This document shows positions 42,271 through 52,397 of a DNA stretch of 64,000 bases, piece after piece. The stretch is taken from positions 16,727,059 through 16,791,058 of the forward strand of contig CM077152.1 of assembly GCA_039583875.1 (NCBI GenBank), given 5' to 3'. Position 1 is the first letter of the stretch; each line of letters opens with the position of its first letter. Made by a program: the position numbers and the translations under genes. Under the pieces are notes generated by a model that had not been told where the DNA came from, made no database searches, and saw only the letters and a list, made by a program, of their open reading frames with translations. The DNA is from Platanthera guangdongensis. Lineage: Eukaryota; Streptophyta; Magnoliopsida; Asparagales; Orchidaceae.

Positions 42271-44295
42271 ATGGGTAAGAAGAAAGTGGAGGAGGGCGAG
42301 GGGCGCAGCCGTTGCGGGAAGAGGTTTACTGACCACGACTTCCCGCTCGGCAGGCTCCCTCGGGAAGACCATGATAAGTTCGCCCGCGAGTATCTGGGGG
42401 AGGGGATCGAGTCGCGGCCCCCCAAGGTCGGCGAGTGCATCAACACATACTACCCTGGTGAACTCGCCTTCCCCGTCTCGCACTTTGAGGCGGGGTTGCG
42501 ACTCCCCCTCTGGCCTGAGGTGAAGCAGGTCTTCAAGTACTTCGGTGTTGTCCCGGCACAGTTCAATCCCAACGCCATCTCGGTGCTGATTGTGTTTGCT
42601 TGCTACATGCGCCGAGAGCGCATCGAGTTCAGCTTGACGGCCTTCCGCAAGCTTTTCATCTACCACGCCAACGCCGATGGCGTCTCGTATTTCACTGGGC
42701 AGGGGCTCAAGGTATGCGAGACGCCTAACAAGAACCATCACTGGCTCACCCGATTCGTCTTCATCCGGGGAGACCGGGCTGACTTCGGCGGCGTCCCTCT
42801 CGCGCCGGTCTCTCCGCCAGAGAGCTTCTACGCCACCCCCCAAGTCAGCGGGCCAGAGAAGTTGCTGTGCGAGTATCTTGCTGGCAAGAACTTCGAGGTC
42901 AACTTCTTGCGGCGAGGCCTCGACTCGCTTCTCCCAGTGCTCCCGGGCGAGGGTATTCTTCTATTCCTCTCTCTTGGCTATTTGTTGTCTCGCTTTTTCC
43001 TAACCCCCACCCACTCGCTTTTAGGTGAGCGAATTATCCCAACATCTCCTCCTTATAAGAGCAATATTCACCCCGCCAAGGGTCTTGATCTCGCCAATGC
43101 AGCGGCAGAGGCGGTGAGAGAGTCCCTGGCGGTTGTCCCGCCGAAGCGTCCCGGAGATGACACCGTCCCCTCTCGCTCCAGCCCCCAAAAAAGAAAATGA
43201 AGAAAGTCGTAGCTATCTCCAAGGATAGGGGGAAGGTTCCCCAAGGGAGCCCTATCTCTTTAGGGGAAACTCCACCGCCTCCCTCGCCTAATCACCAGGC
43301 CGTCTCGCCTATCGGCGAGACGGTGCCTCTTGGCCAACCTGCTGCTTCCAGCCTGCCCGCTACTGCTTCCAACCCGCGCGCTGCTGCCCCTGATCCGCGC
43401 GCTGCTGCTCCTGAACAGGTGGCCGGTACCTCCTCTCGCGAGGGTGACTCCTCTGGCCGTCCCGCTCCCTCCTCTCACATGAATTATAACTTGGGTCCCC
43501 TGGTTCACGATGCCGTCGGCGACCCGGTTCTGCTGTGGGGGCGGGACGCCAACCGCGTGTCTATCTCCACCCTCCTTCCATCATGGAAAGAGCAAGAGGT
43601 CCCTTCCGGCCACGCCTTCGCCATAGGGTACGGCCTTTATGGTGGCCTAGACGCCTCTTCGCCTGAAAGCGAGTCCACCAAGGACCTTGTGCTGAGAACC
43701 TGCCACCATCAGATGCGGGCCTTGGAGTTCTCGCACCGTTCCTCTCGCCGCCTTATTTACATCAATTCAAAATGGAAAGCCAGCGAGGAAAACCTGGAGG
43801 CGGAACGGGAGAAATCTGCCGGTCTAGCGAGTAGGCTGTCAGATGCCGAGTCACTCCTCGCGAAGGCCCAAGGCGGTGTGGTAAGACACAACTCTCTTTT
43901 TCCCTTGTTTTGTTTTTTTCTTTTCTTTTCCACGATTCTTGGCTGATTGCCAGGTCATCCCGCAGGATGCCGAGACGGCGGGACAACTTCGTTCGCGCGT
44001 GGCGGCCTTGGAGGAGGAGGTCCAGGCGCTGACGGCTGAGAACGCGCGCCTCCAGGCGGCTGCCGCGTCGTCGTCTCGCCGCGAGCCCTTCCAGACTCCC
44101 CCGCCACATTATTCTTATGAGGAAGTCGAGGAACGATGCCGAGACGCTGGCGTCCGCGGGGCTGAGCTGGTGCTACAGATGATGAAAGACCTGGGGGTCG
44201 TGAAGGATGATTCTGAGACAGTAACCGCGCGCGACTTGGTTCCCGAGCTCTATAGCGAGGAGAGCGATGATTCTTCATCCGGCGAGGAGGACTGA
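42271..44295 (+). CDS. Element G antisense gene 2: gypsy-type putative transposase-like domain with C-terminal coiled coil
   Basis: Starts MGKKKVEEGEGRSRCGKRF. Residues ~70-135 (HFEAGLRLPLWPEVKQVFKY; PAQFNPNAISVLIVFACYMR) match the pattern of the Pfam family called putative gypsy-type transposase, also seen in the antisense ORF of element A. Likely introns: 42953-43024 (72 bp, in frame, ends CTTTTAG) and 43881-43953 (GTGGTAAGAC to GATTGCCAG, in frame). One -1 frame change occurs near 43190 in a C5A6 region. The C-terminal half is Pro/Ala-rich, then a long coiled coil (VAALEEEVQALTAENARLQA), ending acidic with EESDDSSSGEED. Its role in the element is unknown; nucleic-acid binding or nuclear action is a guess. 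Confidence 0.65.
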
Positions 44296-44812
44296 TGCGC
44301 CGCCTCCAAGATTTAGAATCACTCTCTCTCTCCTCCTGATGTAAAGACTTTAAACTATATTTTGTGGCATCTGCCAAGTGACGAGCGAGTGCTCAATTTT
44401 GCTGTCTATTTTTTTATTTCTTATTTTTGTGAAGTTAATCACTGGCTTGCCTTTTGCCCGCGGGACGATGCTAATATTTCGTCTCGCCGCGTAACCTTTC
44501 TGTATATATATTTTTCTGTTTTATGTCCTACGCGAGACGGGTTCCCGGCGTGCTCAATCGCCCGCGAGTTGGCGCAATGGCTTGCCCCGCGAGTACCCTT
44601 TCGCTACCGGCGGGACGATCCTCAACAGCCATCCGCTGCGAGTGCTGCCACCTGCCCTACTCCACACCCTTTTTCCCTTTGTTCAATTTTGTATTTTAGG
44701 GCTAAGTGAGGATACTAAGGTGTAGTGCCACTTAAGGGGACTTTTCACCCTATTTTGTCAAACTGAATTCTGCCTTGTCAGTTTGATATTGACGGAGATT
44801 GCTTGACTCAAC
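44296..44812. other. Spacer between antisense gene 2 and the 112-bp array
   Basis: Mixed-composition DNA with scattered TCTCGCC words and no recognised gene; expected to hold the 3' end of the antisense gene 2 transcript. Confidence 0.5.
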
Positions 44813-46483
44813 CCTATCCCCCACAGGCGAGCCTTCAGACCTGTCAGCTAGATGGGAGCCTGCGCAGCGGGTCTACCTGGGCCGAGCCGAGCTCGGGGTG
44901 CCGATGAAGATCTCAACTCAAAACTATCCCCCACAGGCGAGCCTTCGGACCTGCCGGCTAGATGGGAGCCTGCGCAGCGGGTCTACCTGGGGCCGAGCCG
45001 AGCTCGGGGTGCCGATGAAGATCTCAACTCAAAACCTATCCCCCACAGGCGAGCCTTCGGACCTGCCAGCTAGATGGGAGCCTGCGCAGCGGGTCTACCT
45101 GGGGCCGAGCCGAGCTCGGGGTGCCGATGAAGATCTCAACTCAAAACCTATCCCCCACAGGCGAGCCTTCGGACCTGCCAGCTAGATGGGAGCCTGCGCA
45201 GCGGGTCTACCTGGGGCCGAGCCGAGCTCGGGGTGCCGATGAAGATCTCAACTCAAAACCTATCCCCCACAGGCGAGCCTTCGGACCTGCCAGCTAGATG
45301 GGAGCCTGCGCAGCGGGTCTACCTGGGGCCGAGCCGAGCTCGGGGTGCCGATGAAGATCTCAAATCAAAATCTATCCCCCACAGGCGAGCCTTCGGACCT
45401 GCCGGCTAGATGGGAGCCTGCGCAGCGGGTCTACCTGGGGCCGAGCCGAGCTCGGGGTGCCGATGAAGATCTCAACTCAAAACCTATCCCCCACAGGCGA
45501 GCCTTCGGACCTGCCAGCTAGATGGGAGCCTGCGCAGCGGGTCTACCTGGGGCCGACCCGAGCTCGGGGTGCCGATGAAGATCTCAACTCAAAACCTATC
45601 CCCCACAGGCGAGCCTTCGGACCTGCCAGCTAGATGGGAGCCTGCGCAGCGGGTCTACCTGGGGCCGAGCCGAGCTCGGGGTGCCGATGAAGATCTCAAC
45701 TCAAAACCTATATCCCCGCAGGCGAGCCTTCGGACCTGCCAGCTAGATGGGAGCCTGCGCAGCGGGTCTACCTGGGGCCGAGCCGAGCTCGGGGTGCCGA
45801 TGAAGATCTCAACTCAAAACCTATCCCCCACAGGCGAGCCTTCGGACCTGCCAGCTAGATGGGAGCCTGCGCAGCGGGTCTACCTGGGGCCGAGCCGAGC
45901 TCGGGGTGCCGATGAAGATCTCAACTCAAAACCTATCCCCCACAGGCGAGCCTTCGGACCTGCCAGCTAGATGGGAGCCTGCGCAGCGGGTCTACCTGGG
46001 GCCGAGCCGAGCTCGGGGTGCCGATGAAGATCTCAACTCAAAACCTATCCCCCGCAGGCGAGCCTTCGGACCTGCCAGCTAGATGGGAGCCTGCGCAGCG
46101 GGTCTACCTGGGGCCGAGCCGAGCTCGGGGTGCCGATGAAGATCTCAACTCAAAACCTATCCCCCACAGGCGAGCCTTCGGACCTGCCAGCTAGATGGGA
46201 GCCTGCGCAGCGGGTCTACCTGGGGCCGAGCCGAGCTCGGGGTGCCGATGAAGATCTCAACTCAAAACCTATCCCCCACAGGCGAGCCTTCGGACCTGCC
46301 AGCTAGATGGGAGCCTGCGCAGCGGGTCTACCTGGGGCCGAGCCGAGCTCGGGGTGCCGATGAAGATCTCAACTCAAAACCTATCCCCCACAGGCGAGCC
46401 TTCGGACCTGCCAGCTAGATGGGAGCCTGCGCAGCGGATCTACCTGGGGCCGAGCCGAGCTCGGGGTGCCAATGAAGATCTCT
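44813..46483. repeat. Satellite-like array, 112-bp unit, about 15 copies
   Basis: Copies begin CCTATCCCCCACAGGCGAGC at 45035, 45147 and 45259, fixing the period at 112. Units are nearly identical, with a few shared variants. Each contains CCGAGCCGAGCTCGGGGTGC with the perfect palindrome CCGAGCTCGG. It lies between the end of pol (46586, minus) and antisense gene 2 (44295, plus). ORFs in it are repeat artefacts since 112 is not divisible by three. Confidence 0.95.
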
Positions 46484-46585
46484 TGATCCTGTCTTTAGGG
46501 CGTCATAATAAGCAAAGACAAGAGATGTTTTGAGAAATATATTATATTGATCACGCTTTAAGTACACATCTACCGCTCTCCCTTT

Positions 46586-49096
46586 TCATGGGTAGAAGCG
46601 TTTTAAGTCATCCCCACTCCAGGAGTGGTTCAAGGTCCTACCCTCCACATCTTGAAGGTAGTAACCCCCTGCTTTCAACACTCTCTCTACAATATAAGGT
46701 CCCTCCCAATTTGGATTGAGCTTTCCCACCGGGGCGGACCTCCCTGCCGCATCAACCTTTTTTAGTACTAGGTCTCCTTCCGCGAACTGTTTTATCCTGA
46801 TATGCTTGTCGAAGTACTTTGCCATTCGTCGCTTGATTTCCTCCTGTCTGATGGCTGCCACGTCTCGCAGCTCCTCTGCCAGATCTAGCGAGAGGCGCAG
46901 ACCTTCCTCATTTTCCATTCTCCATGCCTCGTCTCCATCACCTGCGGCCGCAACTCGTGGGGATCGGACCTCGAATTCTACTGGTAGTACCGCCTCACAA
47001 CCATGGGAAAGTTTGAAAGGGGTCTCACCAGTGGCCGTGTTCGGAGTTGTTCTTAGAGCCCACAGGACCGAGGGGAGCTGCTCTATCCAGTTCCCTCTCA
47101 GATTCTCTACCTTCTTCTTTAGCAAGTTAACGATAATCTTGTTCGCCGCCTCCACCTGACCGTTGCTCCTGGGATGGTGGACAGAGGCAAACCTGAGGTC
47201 GATGCCCTGCTGAGTGCAGAAGCTGATGAACTCTTCACTAGCGAACTGGGGGCCGTTATCCGTGACGATGGCCTGAGGCAGCCCGTGCCTGCAGATAATC
47301 TCCCCCCAGACGAAGTTCCTGATGACTTGGGAGGTCACCTTTGCTAGTGCCTTAACCTCCAGCCACTTCGAGAAGTAATCTATCATGACCAGGAGGAATC
47401 TTCTTTGTCCACTAGCTGGAGGAAAAGGCCCCACCAGATCCATTCCCCAAATGGCGAAGGGCCATGGCGCTGTGATGCTTCGAAGTCTTTGAGCCGGCAA
47501 GAGCTGGAGGGGGGCGTAGAGCTGGCACTTCTGGCACTTCCTCGCAAACTCTGTCGCGTCCTTCCTCAGGGTGGGCCAGAAGTACCCCTGCCTGACCACC
47601 CTTGCTTTCAATGTCCTCCCTCCGGAATGACTACCACATTCCCCGGAGTGCACCTCTTCCAGAATGTGTCTGGTCTCCTCTTCCGTTACGCATCGAGCCA
47701 GGAGACCCGAAAACATCCTCCGGTGCAATCCTCCTTCATGCATGAGATAGTGGGCCGCCTTGTGACGGAAGATCCTTGCCTCCTTGACCCCCTCAGGGAG
47801 GGTTCCAGTCAGAAAAAAGGTAACGAAAGGATCTACCCACGAGGGCCGCCGATCCACCTCCATTAGCTCCCCCTCTTCAATCGCTGGGTGGAATAAATCA
47901 GTGAGGGCACCCCCTTCCCAAGGTCCGAACTTGGCCAATTGATCGGCAACAGTGTTCTCTTCTCTGGGGACGTGTTGGATGGAGAACGTCCGGAACCCTC
48001 CGATGATCGTCCTCACCCTGGACAAGTATTTCACAAGGGTGGGCTCCCGCGCCTCGAACTCTCCGCGTATCTGAGACGCCACCACCAATGAGTCCGTGAA
48101 AACCTCAACGTCCTTGATCTCGAGCTCCTTAGCCAAGCGAAGGCCGGCTATCACTGCCTCGTACTCTGCTTGGTTGTTGGTTGTGGGGAAGTGCAAGGCG
48201 ACGGCTTGTTTTATGGTCACTCCCTGAGGACTTGTCAGTACCACCCCTGTTCCGAGGGAGTGCTTTCCTGAGGCCCCGTCGACCATTATCTTCCATGCTT
48301 CTGGCCGCTGCGGCTCCTCAGCCCCGTCCTCCGCGACGTAGTCTGCCAAGAAGTCGGCCACCACCTGTGCCTTAATGGAGAGCCTTGGTACGAACGAAAT
48401 ATTGAACTCACTCAACTCGACAGACCACTTGGCCAGCCTACCCGAGTGCTCTACTCCTTCAAAAATCTTTCGGAGAGGATGGTCCGTCACCACTCTAATT
48501 GAATGGGCCTGGAAATATGGCCGGAGCTTCCTGGCCGAAATAACCAAGGCGTATGCCAGTTTCTCTAGGATAGGGTAGCGGAGCTCTGCCTTCCTTAGGA
48601 TCCTGCTAACATAATAAATGGGCAGCTGCTTCTTTCCCTCTTCTCTGACTAAGACGGAGCTCACCGCCTCTGCTCCCACTCCTAGGTACAAGGTCAAATC
48701 TTCCCCCTCTTTAGGGCTCTGAAGCAGAGGAGCTCGGGAGAGTTGCTCCTTCAGTTTTTGAAAAGCTTCTGTGCACTCTGCTGTCCATTCGAATCTCTGA
48801 TTCCCTCGTAGCACTTTAAAGAAAGGCGAGCACTTCTCCCCTGACCTAGAGAGGAATCTGCTAAGGCCGGCCAGCTTCCCAGTCAAGCGCTGCACCTCCT
48901 TAGCGTTTCTAGGTGATTCCAGCTCCAGGATGGCCTTTACTTTATCAGGATTAGGTTCTACTCCCGCCGGGGTCAAAAGGTGCCCAAGGAACTTCCCACG
49001 ACTGGCCCCAAAAACACATTTCAGGGGGTTCAACCACATTTTGAACTTCCTCAAGGTGGCGAACGTCTCTTCCAGATCCTGGAGATGCGAGTTCAT
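46586..49096 (-). CDS. Element G pol, C-terminal part: RT end, RNase H, second RNase H, integrase
   Basis: 836 codons open. RT thumb (LNPLKCVFGASRGKFLGHLL), Ty3-type RNase H (ELRYPILEKLAYALVISARK; RVVTDHPL) at ~110-225, a second, archaeal-like RNase H (MVDGASG; NNQAEYEAVIAGLRLA; FTDSLVVASQI) at ~268-395, integrase zinc finger (H-x-H in LMHEGGLHRR region to CQKC) at ~450-530, and core with GMDLVGPF, IVTDNGPQF and NGQVEAANK as the D-D-E triad. Integrase inserts cDNA; RNase H removes RNA from hybrids. The join to the upstream RT needs a -1 shift at 49093-49096. Confidence 0.93.
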   Translation of the reverse strand: MNSHLQDLEETFATLRKFKMWLNPLKCVFGASRGKFLGHLLTPAGVEPNPDKVKAILELESPRNAKEVQRLTGKLAGLSRFLSRSGEKCSPFFKVLRGNQRFEWTAECTEAFQKLKEQLSRAPLLQSPKEGEDLTLYLGVGAEAVSSVLVREEGKKQLPIYYVSRILRKAELRYPILEKLAYALVISARKLRPYFQAHSIRVVTDHPLRKIFEGVEHSGRLAKWSVELSEFNISFVPRLSIKAQVVADFLADYVAEDGAEEPQRPEAWKIMVDGASGKHSLGTGVVLTSPQGVTIKQAVALHFPTTNNQAEYEAVIAGLRLAKELEIKDVEVFTDSLVVASQIRGEFEAREPTLVKYLSRVRTIIGGFRTFSIQHVPREENTVADQLAKFGPWEGGALTDLFHPAIEEGELMEVDRRPSWVDPFVTFFLTGTLPEGVKEARIFRHKAAHYLMHEGGLHRRMFSGLLARCVTEEETRHILEEVHSGECGSHSGGRTLKARVVRQGYFWPTLRKDATEFARKCQKCQLYAPLQLLPAQRLRSITAPWPFAIWGMDLVGPFPPASGQRRFLLVMIDYFSKWLEVKALAKVTSQVIRNFVWGEIICRHGLPQAIVTDNGPQFASEEFISFCTQQGIDLRFASVHHPRSNGQVEAANKIIVNLLKKKVENLRGNWIEQLPSVLWALRTTPNTATGETPFKLSHGCEAVLPVEFEVRSPRVAAAGDGDEAWRMENEEGLRLSLDLAEELRDVAAIRQEEIKRRMAKYFDKHIRIKQFAEGDLVLKKVDAAGRSAPVGKLNPNWEGPYIVERVLKAGGYYLQDVEGRTLNHSWSGDDLKRFYP

Positions 49097-49947
49097 CCCT
49101 TGCTCTTTACCATGAGATCATCAACGTAGACTTCTAGGTTCCGACCCCTCTGACCCTGGAAAACTCGATCCATCATTCGTTGGTATGTCGCTCCCGCGTT
49201 TTTTAACCCAAAGGGCATCATGTTATAACTAAAGCACTCTTCCCTTGTGATGAAGGAGACGTCCTTGACGTCGGGAGGGTGCATCCGGATCTGATGGTAA
49301 CCTGAAAAAGCATCCAGAAAACTCATAACAGAAAAACCAACGGCTGAATCAACCAGCGCGTCGATTCGAGGCAGGGGGTAGCAATCCTTAGGGCATGATT
49401 TATTTAATAACGAAAAGTCGATACACATTCTCCATTTTCCTCCCCCCTTCTTCACCATTACAACATTGGAGATCCAGCCTGGGTACTGGATCTCTGAGAT
49501 GAAGCCCGCCTCCAGGAGCTTCTTGACCTCCTCTCGAATCAGCTCCTCCAGCTTGGTGGTGATGGCCCTCATTTTCTGGCGTATGGGGCGCGTCCGAGGG
49601 TCCAGATTTAGGCGATGGCAGGCCACGTCCGCATCAATGCCCGGCATGTCCGCCGCGCTCCAAGCGAAGACGTCGATGTTGCTCTGGATGCAGGTCCGCA
49701 TCCGCTCCTGGTCTTCGGGACTCAAGCCTTCGCTGATCCGTACCCCTCGTACCTGCCCCTGACTGGTGCGGACCTCCACCTCCACTACTTCCTCGGCCAC
49801 CTCCAACCGCGACTGCTCCCAGCCGTCCCCTGCTTCTTCTTCCATCTCTTCCTCCCCTCCTGCTCCCTCAACCTCTACCACCTCGTCCTGCTGCTGCTCA
49901 ATTTCCATCTTCCTTCGGGCTTCCTCCTCTGCCCCTTCCTCTCCCAC
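49093..49947 (-). CDS. Element G reverse transcriptase core
   Basis: Minus strand. A glutamate-rich linker, then WSAADMPGID, TRPIRQKMR, EVKKLLEAGFISEI, WRMCIDFSLLNKSCPKDCYPLP, FLDAFSGYHQI, MPFGLKNAGATYQRMMD and the catalytic VYVDDLMVKSKG. Typical of Tat RT. It ends at a TGA at 49093 that overlaps the next ATG; the frame change falls in AAGGGATGA. Confidence 0.9.
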   Translation of the reverse strand: MGEEGAEEEARRKMEIEQQQDEVVEVEGAGGEEEMEEEAGDGWEQSRLEVAEEVVEVEVRTSQGQVRGVRISEGLSPEDQERMRTCIQSNIDVFAWSAADMPGIDADVACHRLNLDPRTRPIRQKMRAITTKLEELIREEVKKLLEAGFISEIQYPGWISNVVMVKKGGGKWRMCIDFSLLNKSCPKDCYPLPRIDALVDSAVGFSVMSFLDAFSGYHQIRMHPPDVKDVSFITREECFSYNMMPFGLKNAGATYQRMMDRVFQGQRGRNLEVYVDDLMVKSKG

Positions 49948-51119
49948 TTTCTCCTGTATTCTTTCCGTGGCTCCGACTCCCCGCTCCTCCTGACTTCCTG
50001 CACATCTTCTCCCCCCTGCTCCTCCTCAATCTCCATTCTCCCCTCTGGGCTCTCCTGTTGCTGCTCGACCTCAACATCCTCCTGCGCCTCCTGCACACCT
50101 CCTCCCTTCTGCTTCTCAGTCTCCTCCTCCCCGACTTCCTCTTTGGTTCCTCCTCTCGCTTCCTCTGGGCTCACCTCCTCTTCCCTCAAGGCTTCTTCTT
50201 GCGCCGCCATCTCCTTTTCCAACTCCTCCGCCTCTGTCATCCAAGATATGGTGTTAACCGCCGTGACGTAACACTGCCTCGCCACTTTTGGATCTCCCCT
50301 GACCCTGACCTGCACCCCTCCATTGTTAAACTTGAGACATTGATGGAACGAGGAGGGGACGCAGCGAAAGGCGCTGATGAGGGGTCGCCCAAAGATGGCG
50401 CTGTAGCTGCTCGGGGCATCTACAATCACGAACCGGCAGTTCCGTGATACGCCCCCCAACCTCACGTGCAGCCCTACTCCCCCTTCCACTTCTTTCCTCT
50501 CCCCGGAGAACCCGAACAACGGTCCATCCGAGGCCAAAACCCTCTTGGCTTCCACCTGCATCTCATCGAAGGCCTTCTTAAAAATCACATTTACGGAGCT
50601 CCCGTTATCCACTAGGATCTTGGAGACCGTAAAGTTTTCCACCGCCGTCTGGATCACCAAGGCGTCGTAGAATGGGTCCTCGTACTCTGGCATGTCTTCT
50701 GAAGAGAAGGTAATTTTTTCTAGCGGGGGTGGGGTCTGGGAGGTTGAGGCTACCCCCTTCCGGAACATGGTCTGGAAGCTCCCCTTCCGGGTGGCCTCGA
50801 TCCCAATCCCCCCATGGATGGCCCCGATACCCCCCCGGGTTCCCACATCCACCCGGTCCTCACACCTATCTTCCGCCTCCCCCGGCTGCATTTCCTCGAT
50901 CCTTACCGGCGGATCCTGCCTCCTCAAACCTCTGGCCTCTCTCATCTCCAAAAATTCTGGGCACGTGGCTGTAGCGTGACCTCTCTCCTGATGGAAATCA
51001 CAGAAAGGCAACGCCACCCCACCCCTTCTTCCATCTCCTCTTCCTCTCCTTCCTCCTCGAGCTCCTCTCCCTCGACCGATCCCCATTGCCTCCTGCTGAT
51101 GCTGAAAACGATCCCTCAC
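49875..51119 (-). CDS. Element G gag zinc finger and aspartic protease
   Basis: Minus strand. Arg/Gly-rich start, then a Tat-style knuckle FCDFHQERGHATATCPEFLE near 51005-50950, and the protease region with ILVDNGSSVNVIF near 50620 followed by SAIFGRPLI. Asn replaces the Thr/Ser usual after the catalytic Asp. A long Glu-rich tail links to RT. The frame to RT shifts by -1 between about 50010 and 49875. Confidence 0.85.
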   Translation of the reverse strand: MRDRFQHQQEAMGIGRGRGARGGRRGRGDGRRGGVALPFCDFHQERGHATATCPEFLEMREARGLRRQDPPVRIEEMQPGEAEDRCEDRVDVGTRGGIGAIHGGIGIEATRKGSFQTMFRKGVASTSQTPPPLEKITFSSEDMPEYEDPFYDALVIQTAVENFTVSKILVDNGSSVNVIFKKAFDEMQVEAKRVLASDGPLFGFSGERKEVEGGVGLHVRLGGVSRNCRFVIVDAPSSYSAIFGRPLISAFRCVPSSFHQCLKFNNGGVQVRVRGDPKVARQCYVTAVNTISWMTEAEELEKEMAAQEEALREEEVSPEEARGGTKEEVGEEETEKQKGGGVQEAQEDVEVEQQQESPEGRMEIEEEQGGEDVQEVRRSGESEPRKEYRRKWERKGQRRKPEGRWKLSSSRTRW

Positions 51120-52340
51120 TCCCTGTCTCCACGCCGGTTGATCGAACCTCCTTGGTTCTCGGAATTATCTCTTCCCTGGAAGCCTCCTCCCAACTCATGG
51201 GGGCGACCCTCATGAGGCCTCCAACCTATCCGGTTGTTCGGCTCTCGGGCCCCCCGATGATTCTGTCCCTGGTGCCCCTGGCCTCGGGGTTCCTCCCTCC
51301 TCTTCTCTTCTCTGTGCTCCCTCTGCTCCCTCTGCTTCCATGTTCCTGGTTCCTTTGCATCATCCTCCGCCAACCTGGCTAACTTCCTTGCAAACGCCGG
51401 ATTGGCTCTCTCGAAATCCGTCTCCTTTGCCGCCCTCTCCATAAGCTCCTCAAAGGAGAGGGGGGCACCCTTTTCAACTCCATGCTGAAGAAACCTGGCC
51501 TCAGTCCCAGGGTGAATGCAAGCATTAGCGTATACCCAGGGACCTCCTGAACCTGGAGGATCTCTTCCTGAAACCGATCTACGTAGTGCCCCAACGTTTC
51601 ATCCTGGCTCTGCCTTACCGAGAACAAGCACTCCGCCTCCTTCTTACGCTTCTTCGATGTTGAAAACCTCAATAAGAAACCCTCCGCAGATCCTCAAAAC
51701 AATAAATTGACCTTGCCGGTAACTGGTGGAACCAATCTCGCGCCTTCTCCTTCAAGGTGATGGCAAACAGTCGACACTTAAACGCATCCGTCATCTGTCT
51801 GATCGAAACCACATCCTCAAACCACTGCACATGCTGCACCGGATCATCCTTTCCTGAGTAGTAGGACATGTCGGGCTCCCGGAACCCCTCCGGCACCGGA
51901 GCCGAGATGACAAGTTCACTAAACGGGCTCTCGCCGACTGCTTGCCGAGAGGGCACGTCCCGCGGCCTCGGCTGGCTGGCCCGATCTGCGAGACCGTGCC
52001 CAGGGAAGAGCTCTCGCACAGCTGCCTCCTTCTCGCCGTCTTCTGCCGGGACCTCCTTCCCGGGACGCTGGCTCGGGAAGAGCTCTCGCGCCGCCACGTC
52101 CCTCTCGCCAGCCTCTGTGGGGACCTCCTTTCCCGGGCGCTGGCCTGGGGCATTCTCGCCTAAAAGCGGGACCACCTCGATTGGAACCTGAGGTGTCGCC
52201 CACTCGCTCCTTGCCGAGAAGGCCAAGCTTATAGTTTGCATGACCTCTCGCCTGAAGTCCTCCAGCATTTTCCTCGTCGCCTCTTCTACCTGGGAGGGGG
52301 AACCTCCAGAACCAGATCCTTCTCCTTCGCCTCCTGTCAT
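51116..52340 (-). pseudogene. Element G gag
   Basis: Minus strand. Starts MTGGEGEGSGSGGSPSQVEE. Between residues ~70 and 125 a ~20-residue unit (PGKEVPAEDGEKEAAVRELF) is repeated. Capsid core: MSYYSGKDDPVQHVQWFEDV, RLFAITLKEKARDWFHQL, then after a -1 shift near 51690 STSKKRKKEAECLFSVRQ and LGHYVDRFQEEI; a further -1 shift in a C6 run near 51465 leads to LMERAAKETDFERANPAFAR. The domains are full; only frames are broken. Confidence 0.85.
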
Positions 52341-52397
52341 AGGACCAAACTCAAACTTTTCTTGAACCGGCTACTTCCACGCTCACCGCACCAGAAC

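Noticed and set aside
44799..45970. ORFs repeating a 37-residue peptide
   Set aside because: Product of the 112-bp array; the period is not a multiple of three and there is no gene context.
44813..46483. CRISPR-like array
   Set aside because: Repeats are contiguous without spacers and the DNA is a plant retrotransposon.
46716..47866. Plus-strand ORFs at 46716-47159 and 47405-47866
   Set aside because: Shadows of the minus-strand pol of element G, whose domains are unmistakable.
49615..50271. Ser/Leu/Pro-rich plus-strand ORF of 218 codons
   Set aside because: Antisense shadow of the Glu-rich linker and protease region of element G.
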